Source of the DNA: Amia ocellicauda
Taxonomy: Eukaryota; Chordata; Actinopteri; Amiiformes; Amiidae
Length of the DNA: 64,000 nucleotides
Assembly (NCBI RefSeq): GCF_036373705.1
Contig: NC_089855.1
Coordinates: forward strand, 48,281,318-48,345,317
Direction: 5' to 3'
Of the stretch, positions 23,471-33,016 are shown one piece after another (position 1 is the stretch's first letter; every line of letters starts with the position of its first letter). The position numbers were made by a program, and so were the translations under genes. Under the pieces are notes generated by a model that saw nothing but the letters and a program-made list of their open reading frames with translations, searched no databases and had not been told where the DNA came from.

Positions 23471-24660
23471 ATGTATCACATGTATTATATGGTGGTTCCC
23501 ATATAAACACTTCAAAAGTGTTAAATTGAATACTCATGGTGTTCAAACATTCAAATTTGCTGTGCGAGCTCATAATTATATAATTGAGCCTTATATTGCA
23601 TTGGTAGTTCAATTAAGGAATCAATTAAGTGTAGCAGAGTGGAAATTAACCCTAAAGAATGTATATGACTTTCACCACAATTCTGTTTCTATATTTGTAT
23701 GTGTATTATTTCGTTATTGAAGTACTTTACAGGGGTGTTAGGAGAGCTCTAGTGGTTAGAAACGGCAGCTGTCAGTATAACTTCCTGTTTTCAACAGAAG
23801 TACCTCTGATACCTTCCATTAAAGTGTGTCGATAGGTAGTTCTTATAGTATAGTAATATAGTTTTATGAATAAAATATCCCGTTTCACCTCAAAAACTAA
23901 GATTACAGTCAATGTAATATGACATTTTATTATTTGAATTAATCTAAGTTTATAGTTTTATGACGTTTTACTATTAGTACCATGCTTTACGTCATGTTAC
24001 AGTACGCGGCAACAATATAATAGTAATTAATTTCTGTTGTATTGGTTTCATCGAATGCTCGGACTGGGATTTGCCTGCTTTGATGTACTGTATATATTAC
24101 CAGGTATTTTTAATTTTTCGTATTTTTATTTTATATTTGAATCAAGGTTTTTCCTACTCTATTTGGAATGCAAATATTAAACGTACATTGAAAGTTATAA
24201 TTACTGTATTTGTAATAGCTAATCCTTAAGAATGGTTAAGAGCATGAACACCATTATAACTGCTTTGATTTGATTTGATTTCTTTTTATTTTACTGGAGG
24301 CATTTTGAAAAAAAACAAAACGAAACTATACGATCACTATTACTTTTTGTTTATATGTGTGAAAACTATTTCATATAATACAATGTGTACAAATTGCACT
24401 AAGAGAGAAACTGAGGGAGAGGTAAGACAGATGAACAAAAGCTCACTTCCAACACTTTCACTCACTCACTCACACACACACAGTGTCTGATGTATTGATC
24501 TGAATGTGTTTGGCTGCAGTGAATATGATCACTCATTCAGACTGGTTGTGCCAGTGAATTGCCACCTCTTGGCAGGCGTCAGAGGTCAGAGGTCAAAGGG
24601 CTGCAGGAGCACACAGCCATCACAACCAAACAGAGTCAAAGCAGAGCGAGTGACTGTCTG
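23470..24660. other. AT-rich sequence upstream of the apolipoprotein-L-like exon
   Basis: I could not identify the expected upstream exons. A short (CTCA)n/(CA)n tract lies near 24459-24482 and (GTCT)n near 24655-24675. Confidence 0.4.
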
Positions 24661-24681
24661 TCTGTCTGTCTGTCCTCACAG

Positions 24682-25555
24682 GATCGCAGCTCTGAAGGAG
24701 GAGGTGATGATGATTAATGAGATTGTGGAGGCAAGTGGAGGGAAGCTGGCTGAGGATCCAGAGGTGAAAGAGGAATTGGAGAAGATCTCAGAGTTTGTTA
24801 AGGAGTTCCCTGAAAAGAAGGAAAAACTAGAAAAAAGTAAAGAGGAACTCAATCACATCGCATATCGCCTCGTTCCCGAAAGCACCGTAGCTCAGGGAGG
24901 GGCTGTGGTCGGGGTGGGTGCTGGTGTAACGACGCTGCTGTCAGTGTTCACAGCAGGAGTTGCTGGTCTTGCATTTGGAGCAGCAGCAGCAGGAATAACA
25001 CTTGCTCTCATTGCTTATTTAAACAAGGAGATAACAAAAATTAAAAATAAAATCTTTAAAGATCTGGAAGAAAGTGAAAAACCTCTGAAGGCGGCCTGTG
25101 TTGGAGTTACCAAGCTGTCAAAAACCCTGGTCAGCAAAGCAGCAAATGACCCGGATGAGAAGAGGATCACAAGAGCAAGCCGAAACGAAGAGAGAATTCA
25201 AGCTCTAGGCACATATCCATGTAGTCCGAGCTATTTTGCAGTAGCCGGTGCAGTTTGTGAACATGGTGTACGCTTCAGTGCTGTAGGCAGTGCAATCGGT
25301 ACAGATTGTACACATTGTGCACTCAGATATAGGTTAGGTACAGCAGTTGGTACAGCAGTTGGTGCATCAGTTCGTGCAACATTTGGTGGTGCATTTGGTA
25401 GTCCTGTACGTTTAATCAGTGGAGCACTGAATCACAGCTCGCTTTCCCCTCCTGAGAAGAAAGATCATGTCAATAAATGTGTCCAAATGATTGACAGAAA
25501 TATAAAGACAAGCAGCTCAGTTCACTCTGAATTACAGTTACTGTTTCGAAGTTAG
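24682..25555 (+). CDS. Apolipoprotein-L-like protein, terminal exon (partial)
   Basis: A pyrimidine-rich acceptor (GTCTGTCTGTCCTCACAG) precedes an 874-base exon ending in TAG. The coded ~290 residues start with a charged, probably helical region (KEEVMMINEIVEASGGK, then a Lys/Glu-rich segment). Next comes a Gly/Ala-rich hydrophobic pair of segments (GAVVGVGAGVTTLLSVF, VAGLAFGAAAAGITLALIAY), a basic linker, and a second Gly/Ala-rich, zipper-like region (GTAVGTAVGASVRATFGG). The C-terminus is amphipathic. Helix bundle plus Gly-zipper hairpin is the general plan of the apolipoprotein L family, and APOL genes lie in the same human chromosomal block as HMOX1, MCM5 and FOXRED2. Identity is therefore moderate and partly positional. 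The frame runs open to an ATG at 24506, but that is in the intron-like tract. Upstream exons were not found. Confidence 0.5.
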
Positions 25556-27080
25556 ACCATCAGAGGGGCAAGGAGGAAGCCTTCAAGAACTGGCACATTC
25601 ACCATCTGGGGGAGCTCAGGATCCCGTGATGGGACCCCACCTCCGGGACGGTCATCTCCCCCTGCTGGAGCCCGAGTCTGAGAGCTTTTATCCTTTTACC
25701 GATTAATGATTGTCTTTTAAAAAATTTTTTAATCGTTTTTAATGAAAGGTGTTGATTTTAAGTTCACTTGTTTTGTTTGGTCGTTTTGTTTTTTTTCTTT
25801 GTCAAATGCGTTAATTATGTTTATTATTCACATGCATCAGATTGTTTTGGTTTTGTTTCTTTGATGTTTTTGTTATTTTATTGATTTATCTGGTGCATTT
25901 CCCGTTTACTTTAATGCATTTGACTGTTTTGTTGGTTTGGCAGTTTGCCCTTAAAACACAATTTGATTTGAATGATTTATTGCACATATATTTTGGTTTA
26001 CTTTAAATCACGTTAAGATTTTAAAAAGTTTTTTTTTTTTATCACAAGTATTAAAATTTGGAATATGTATTTTACATTTGCAGAAAAAAAAAACATTCAA
26101 AATAAATAAGTTAGACCTCACTACACATTTTTCTTTTATTGTGTTGTTATAGTCTTTATATTGTTCATTTTCTCGTGTTTATCATGTAATGCATTGGGGG
26201 GAGCATGAAACCTTTGCCTTTAGGCATGAACACCTCCCCTGCTGGCATTAGTGTATTGCAGTACTTGGGTCTTTAAAGTAAAAGATGTATTTCAAATTTC
26301 GAGTTTAACTGTTTTATGTTGTAAAATATAACAGTTCAAGACAGAGACGGAGATCAACACTGGAGACACGCAGCCTGAGAGGACAGGACTTTGTGTCTGT
26401 TTTACTCTTTCTGCGCCACAGGACTGGAAACTGTTAGAGATATTAGAGACAACATTATATTCACACAAGCATGTTCCCATAACAATACGCTTCCATGAGC
26501 AGCAATGATACTAAATAGCGAATATGTATTGATATTATTATCGTCATCATTTGTGCCAGTATATATGTATTTTCAACGCACAGTGACTCCCTTCACTTAT
26601 TACTCTTTCTGCAGATTTGTAACTGCAAACGTATTATTTATAATGTACTTATACAGCTGAAACACAATACACACGTTTCACATGAATCATCCAGATACAA
26701 TATAGCCGGTTTAATTGAACTAAAGTGCGCGTCTCAGTCATGGCCTTTATGGACGCATTTATTAATCCAGTCCTTAATGTTTTAGAGGGAAACCCAGATC
26801 TGCTGTATTAATTTATTCATTCATTTAATTGTAAATGGACACGTTATTGAATCGTGTCCCTTCACACTGACTGTCTGGATTGTCCTGCACACATTGACAC
26901 ACACAGCCTGAACCCCGGCCAGCTGTCATAGAGTATTAATACATTATTATCCTTCAGTTTATATGAACTAGTCAGCACTGCACCGGTCCTGTAAAATCAC
27001 ACTGTTTAATAAACTGATAGTAACTGTATCAGTCATTGTCTCTGTACGTGGATTTCACTCCAGGCTGCTAATAAAACTGT
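25556..27080. other. AT-rich intergenic sequence after the apolipoprotein-L-like exon
   Basis: Probably 3' UTR at first, then AT-rich sequence with long T runs. No further gene is seen. Confidence 0.4.
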
Positions 27081-27097
27081 AATGTCTTCGTGATCGC

Positions 27098-27250
27098 AGC
27101 GGCGCTGGAGATGATATCTCCCACACCATGTGTCTGCTGTCCTGTGTCTCAGTCCAGCTGCTCTTCTGACAGGGACTCGTGTCCTCAGTGGACGGACGTT
27201 ACGGACGCGTCCAGCAGCAGAGATTTAACCTCCATGTCCGGACGCTCAGC
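27098..27250 (+). other. Possible exon, unidentified
   Basis: An acceptor-like GATCGCAG and a donor-like CAGCCA/GTGAGT bracket a stop-free GC-richer stretch. It contains an ATG (MISPTPCVCCPVSQSSCSSD, then a Ser-rich sequence). I do not recognise the product, and the splice signals are only moderate. Confidence 0.2.
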
Positions 27251-27313
27251 CAGTGAGTCCACCAGTGGAAACGGGGCAAAATTATGCTATAGCCCTATTT
27301 TAAACACACCCCA

Positions 27314-27317
<4 letters not shown>

Positions 27318-27368
<51 letters not shown>
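27318..27368. repeat. (CT)n(CA)n microsatellite
   Basis: About 20 CT units followed by a short CA tract. Confidence 0.9.
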
Positions 27369-27399
27369 TAAACACTTTCTGTTCCCTACCTTTTTATTT

Positions 27400-28670
27400 T
27401 AAGGTCATCAGCCAATACCCGAAGTTACACAATTGTTCAATACGTCATTCCTTACAACAGTCAGAGCCTCTGTGTCCACAGGGAGGACAGACCCTCACAC
27501 AGCCGGTGTGTCGCACAGTGTCAGAGATGCGCCCTGAGCTCTGGACACGCACTGCTCTCTGCCCTGCAGTGCGTCAGTGCTGAGGCAGGAATCGCGTCCA
27601 ACCAGACACTGAACACAACAACAGCACCTGCAGCTGAAGGCCCAGGATCAGGGCTGATCTCCGAGGCTGGGCAGTATTGTTGGAGCTTCAGACTGGCTTC
27701 TTCTCTGAAGCAATTTAGGCCATAAGCTGTCATTCAGAAAGTGGCTAGAAATATGGTTCCACTCCACCAAGGGGCTACTTTCTCGACATGGTTTCTCGTA
27801 ACATCTTAAATATGTACGTAATCTGGAAATAAAAGTTCTCCACATGAAACTTGCCAGTATTTTAGTAATACAACATCAAACTTTGTACTTTTGGTTAACA
27901 ATAGTTCATGGCTTTTCATGGCCCCATACCTTTACTATCTCTTCAGTTAACAAGCTGATTTTTGAAGGTCCTATAGACCTTGATACCTTCTATGAAATGC
28001 GTAAATGCCAGGGAGATTTATATTTTACCTACAATGTAAAGCAAGATGTAAAATGACACTTTAAAATTACGCAATATCTCAAAGGCACAATTAAAACGTC
28101 ATACTTTATCGTATTCTACCTATATTTGGTTGAAGCTTTAAATAAACTGCCTGCTAATCTATTCGTCATTCTAACTACCTTTAGAAATGCAAACTATCAA
28201 TTATCTTAATCATGAGTTCCATAAAGTTTAGACTTCTGTGATCTAATGCAATATAGGTGTACAGCAGAAAACAAGTCCAACTTATAATACAAATAATAGT
28301 TATCGTAACAATTGTAAAATACACTCATTTCATTATATTAATACAAAATGTAAGTGTATAGGTAATAGGATTTAACCATTTTGAAGGGCATAATTATCAG
28401 CAAGGTTAAGGTTGAGACCCTGATCATTGTAATGAACAGTCATTAACCCGTGTCACTGTCAGGGGATGGAGGGATGATTCCTCTGGACTGTCTTCACAAT
28501 GTGAGCACAATCCACACACTGGCACAGTGGACAGCATGGAGCATGAGTATTTCAGTACAAGATTTTTTCGAGTTTAATAAAATCATATGTATGAACTGTT
28601 TTACATTGTAAAATATAAAACGGGGCCCAAATCTGGAGCGCCAGACGCGAGAATGATTTTAATTAACTTT
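27400..28670. other. Intergenic sequence, nothing recognised
   Basis: GC-richer to about 27720, then AT-rich. No coding or repeat family is identified. Confidence 0.4.
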
Positions 28671-28689
28671 TTATCATGATTGATCTGTT

Positions 28690-29330
28690 TTGTTTTGATG
28701 TGTTTTGATCTGATGTAATGTTACGGAGGTTTGTTGCTCTCGGCGCTTGTTATAGTGTGGAGCCTTCCAGAGGGCTGCACTATGAAGCGGGTAACTGCTG
28801 ATCCAGGTCAGTTCAGGAGTAACTGTGAGGTCGGGTGTATCTTCCCGGTTAACCCGCACTAGAGAGGTGGGTAAGTTTCCCCGGGGTCTGCGGTCAGGGC
28901 AGTACACCGCATCTCTGTCACCCTGTAGAAGCAGCGCCTCTCCGCCACAGTCTTGTCATTGGGCCGGGCTGTGAGAGGCTCACTGCGCAGGGCGAGGGGC
29001 TGAGAGACCGGGCAGCTGCTCCAGCTCACCCCGGTGAGGCTCTCTATGAAAGATACGAGTCTCATCCGAGGGAATTCAGTGTCTTTGCCGCTTCCACTGA
29101 ACTGCTGTTGCATGTGTTGTGTCCCTGGCCATTTAAGCCTCTAAAGCTTATAAGCGATCACCGGTAATTCGTAATTTAGAAGTACTTGATCTATTTTAAT
29201 ATGCGTAGGCTGGGCCTTTTCCTTTTCTTTTCCATAGGAATGTGAGGGTGATGGGTGCGATTGACTGTACGCACCCCTGGGAGAACATGAGGGGGATTAT
29301 GTGAATATGAAGTCATCGTATTTGATCTGA
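28690..29330 (+). mobile_element. Harbinger/PIF-type transposon relic
   Basis: Near 29233-29285 the plus strand reads RNVRVMGAIDCTHPWENM. GAIDCTH is the segment around the first catalytic Asp of PIF/Harbinger transposases. The surrounding ~600 bases have no continuous transposase frame, so this is a deleted copy. The limits are approximate. Confidence 0.5.
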
Positions 29331-29529
29331 CATGTAGGCTAGCCTACATTATTTTGTCCTTAAAACTTCTACTTATATTCAAGACAATTAAAGACACATT
29401 AGGTGGTGAGCCACGACCAAGAGTGGATTCCCGAAATATGCGTGAATCATGCCCTCCTCCAGTGTTCACTCTCTCTGCCTGTTTCTGTTTGCTGTGAACA
29501 CATGAGTAGACTATTATAAGTGTAGGCTA

Positions 29530-29815
29530 CTGTGGCAGGGAGGGGGTTAATTGTCCATCCCTGCCTGCTCATGGACTGCAGGTGGTTGGGGTGATTGATC
29601 AATTAAGGTCAATCAAACCCAGCCACCTGCTATATAAGGAGGCCTCAGCGTACCCATTAGGGGTAGTTTGTGTTGGAGAGTTGGGTGTGGGAGGAAACCT
29701 GCCCAGTGTTGCCCATGGTTTGTTTGAGTATGTAAGTGACGTTTTTACACAGTGAAGACCAGGTCCAGCCTGTGTAGTTTTCTTTGAGTTTTGTGTAACT
29801 TTTAGTTTGGCCATC
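29530..29815 (+). promoter_or_regulatory. TATA-containing promoter-like segment (possible LTR fragment) before the minisatellite
   Basis: It has TATATAAGG at 29631-29639. Just upstream is an inverted pair GCAGGTGG (29579-29586) and CCACCTGC around TTGATCAATTAAGGTCAATC. The start (CTGTGGCAGGGAGGGGG) and layout resemble fish LTR U3 regions. The next ATG (29816) opens into the 42-bp repeat array. No partner LTR or primer-binding site is seen. Confidence 0.3.
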
Positions 29816-29827
29816 ATGCCAGTTTAT

Positions 29828-32800
29828 GCAGGTCTGTGTTTGGCGTCTCTGTGCGGATGTCCACAGGGAGAGTGTTTGGTGTCTCTGTGCGGATGTCCAC
29901 AGGGAGAGCGTCTGTGTTTGGCGTCTCTGTGCGGATGTCCACAGGGAGAGCGTCTGTGTTTGGCGTCTCTGTGCGGATGTCCACAGGGAGAGTGTTTGGT
30001 GTCTCTGTGCGGATGTCCACAGGGAGAGCGTCTGTGTTTGGCGTCTCTGTGCGGATGTCCACAGGGAGAGCGTCTGTGCTTGGCGTCTCTGTGCGGATGT
30101 CCACAGGGAGAGCGTCTGTGTTTGGCGTCTCTGTGCGGATGTCCACAGGGAGAGCGTCTGTGTTTGGCGTCTCTGTGCGGATGTCCACAGGGAGAGCGTC
30201 TGTGTTTGGCGTCTCTGTGCGGATGTCCACAGGGAGAGCGTCTGTGTTTGGCGTCTCTGTGCGGATGTCCACAGGGAGAGCGTCTGTGTTTGGCGTCTCT
30301 GTGCGGATGTCCACAGGGAGAGCGTCTGTGTTTGGCGTCTCTGTGCGGATGTCCACAGGGAGAGCGTCTGTGTTTGGCGTCTCTGTGCGGATGTCCACAG
30401 GGAGAGCGTTTGGTGTCTCTGTGCGGATGTCCACAGGGAGAGAGTCTGTGTTTGGCGTCTCTGTGCGGATGTCCACAGGGAGAGCGTCTGGTGTCTCTGT
30501 GCGGATGTCCACAGGGAGAGAGTCTGTGTTTGGTGTCTCTGTGCGGATGTCCACAGGGAGAGCGTCTGTGTTTGGCGTCTCTGTGCGGATGTCCACAGGG
30601 AGAGCGTCTGTGTTTGGCGTCTCTGTGCGGATGTCCACAGGGAGAGCGTCTGTGTTTGACGTCTCTGTGCGGATGTCCACAGGGAGAGTGTTTGATGTCT
30701 CTGTGCGGATGTCCACAGGGAGAGTGTTTGGTGTCTCTGTGCGGATGTCCACAGGGAGAGCGTCTGTGTTTGGCGTCTCTGTGCGGATGTCCACAGGGAG
30801 AGCGTCTGTGCTTGGCGTCTCTGTGCGGATGTCCACAGGGAGAGCGTCTGTGTTTGGCGTCTCTGTGCGGATGTCCACAGGGAGAGCGTCTGTGTTTGGC
30901 GTCTCTGTGCGGATGTCCACAGGGAGAGCGTCTGTGTTTGGCGTCTCTGTGCGGATGTCCACAGGGAGAGCGTCTGTGTTTGGCGTCTCTGTGCGGATGT
31001 CCACAGGGAGAGCGTCTGTGTTTGGCGTCTCTGTGCGGATGTCCACAGGGAGAGCGTCTGTGTTTGGCGTCTCTGTGCGGATGTCCACAGGGAGAGCGTT
31101 TGGTGTCTCTGTGCGGATGTCCACAGGGAGAGAGTCTGTGTTTGGCGTCTCTGTGCGGATGTCCACAGGGAGAGCGTCTGGTGTCTCTGTGCGGATGTCC
31201 ACAGGGAGAGAGTCTGTGTTTGGTGTCTCTGTGCGGATGTCCACAGGGAGAGCGTCTGTGTTTGGCGTCTCTGTGCGGATGTCCACAGGGAGAGCGTCTG
31301 TGTTTGGCGTCTCTGTGCGGATGTCCACAGGGAGAGCGTCTGTGTTTGACGTCTCTGTGCGGATGTCCACAGGGAGAGTGTTTGATGTCTCTGTGCGGAT
31401 GTCCACAGGGAGAGTGTTTGGTGTCTCTGTGCGGATGTCCACAGGGAGAGCGTCTGTGTTTGGCGTCTCTGTGCGGATGTCCACAGGGAGAGCGTCTGTG
31501 CTTGGCGTCTCTGTGCGGATGTCCACAGGGAGAGCGTCTGTGCTTGGCGTCTCTGTGCGGATGTCCACAGGGAGAGCGTCTGTGTTTGGCGTCTCTGTGC
31601 GGATGTCCACAGGGAGAGCGTCTGTGTTTGGCGTCTCTGTGCGGATGTCCACAGGGAGAGCGTCTGTGTTTGGCGTCTCTGTGCGGATGTCCACAGGGAG
31701 AGCGTTTGGTGTCTCTGTGCGGATGTCCACAGGGAGAGAGTCTGTGTTTGGCGTCTCTGTGCGGATGTCCACAGGGAGAGAGTCTGTGTTTGGCGTCTCT
31801 GTGCGGATGTCCACAGGGAGAGTGTTTGGTGTCTCTGTGCGGATGTCCACAGGGAGAGCGTCTGTGTATGGTGTCTCTGTGCGGATGTCCACAGGGAGAG
31901 CGTCTGGTGTCTCTGTGCGGATGTCCACAGGGAGAGAGTCTGTGTTTGGCGTCTCTGTGCGGATGTCCACAGGGAGAGCGTCTGTGTTTGGCGTCTCTGT
32001 GCGGATGTCCACAGGGAGAGCGTCTGTGTTTGGCGTCTCTGTGCGGATGTCCACAGGGAGAGTGTTTGGCGTCTCTGTGCGGATGTCCACAGGGAGAGTG
32101 TTTGGCGTCTCTGTGCGGATGTCCACAGGGAGAGCGTCTGCGTTTGGCGTCTCTGTGTGGATGTCCACAGGGAGAGCTTCTGCGTTTGGCGTCTCTGTGC
32201 GGATGTCCACAGGGAGAGCGTCTGCGTTTGGCGTCTCTGTGCGGATGTCCACAGGGAGAGCGTCTGCGTTTGGCGTCTCTGTGCGGATGTCCACAGGGAG
32301 AGCGTCTGCGTTTGGCGTCTCTGTGCGGATGTCCACAGGGAGAGCGTCTGCGTTTGGCGTCTCTGTGCGGATGTCCACAGGGAGAGCGTCTGCGTTTGGC
32401 GTCTCTGTGCGGATGTCCACAGGGAGAGCGTCTGCGTTTGGCGTCTCTGTGCGGATGTCCACAGGGAGAGCGTCTGCGTTTGGCGTCTCTGTGCGGATGT
32501 CCACAGGGAGAGCGTCTGCGTTTGGCGTCTCTGTGCGGATGTCCACAGGGAGAGCGTCTGCGTTTGGCGTCTCTGTGCGGATGTCCACAGGGAGAGCGTC
32601 TGCGTTTGGCGTCTCTGTGCGGATGTCCACAGGGAGAGCGTCTGTGTTTGGCGTCTCTGTGCGGATGTCCACAGGGAGAGCGTCTGTGTTTGGCGTCTCT
32701 GTGCGGATGTCCACAGGGAGAGTGTTTGGCGTCTCTGTGCGGATGTCCACAGGGAGAGTGTTTGGTGTCTCTGTGCGGATGTCCACAGGGAGAGTGTTTG

Positions 32801-32875
32801 GTGTCTCTGTGCGGATGTCCACAGGGAGAGAGTCTGTGTTTGGTGTCTCTGTGCGGATGTCCACAGGGAGAGTGT
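29828..32875. repeat. 42-bp coding-phase minisatellite, about 75 units
   Basis: Units read TTTGGCGTCTCTGTGCGGAT followed by GTCCACAGGGAGAGCGTCTG plus two bases. A 36-bp variant lacks six bases near the unit joint. All unit lengths are multiples of three and no unit carries a stop in most frames, so five frames stay open for roughly 1000 codons or nearly so (for example repeats of LCGCPQGERLCLAS on plus, DALPVDIRTETPNT on minus). A block of variants at 30401-30790 recurs about 690 bp later at 31091-31480. I do not call it a gene because no single frame is favoured. Confidence 0.95.
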
Positions 32876-33016
32876 GGAGTGACAGGCGTGCGTGACGTCA
32901 CGGCAGGGGGCGTGGCTACGCGAGCGCAGCGCTACTGCACACTGCGCAGCTCGGCGGACACACCGGGCTCCCTGTCTGTGTATTGAGTGTGTAGGTGGAG
33001 GGGTGGGGTGACTGGT
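32876..33016 (+). promoter_or_regulatory. foxred2 CpG-rich promoter with CRE
   Basis: A GC- and CpG-rich stretch directly follows the minisatellite. It contains a full CRE TGACGTCA (32895-32902), a GC/KLF-type GGGGGCGTGGC, and GCGCAGCGC-type sequence. It lies immediately upstream of the inferred first coding exon of foxred2. Confidence 0.55.

Noticed and set aside
24506-24681. Upstream extension of the apolipoprotein-L-like frame to an ATG
   Set aside because: This stretch ends in a (GTCT)n polypyrimidine tract and CACAG, a standard acceptor, so it is more likely intron.
28859-29113. Minus-strand 84-codon frame in a GC-rich patch
   Set aside because: No recognisable domain. It lies inside a probable Harbinger-type relic and could at most be a remnant of its second gene.
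29828-32875. CRISPR-like regular repeats
   Set aside because: Units are directly adjacent with no unique spacers, and the context is a vertebrate genome.
29807-32986. Plus-strand Cys-rich 1059-codon frame and four other ~1000-codon frames
   Set aside because: Five mutually exclusive frames are equally open, so none is supported as a gene. The listed start is a TTG; the first ATG is 29816. Kept as a finding, not annotated as coding.
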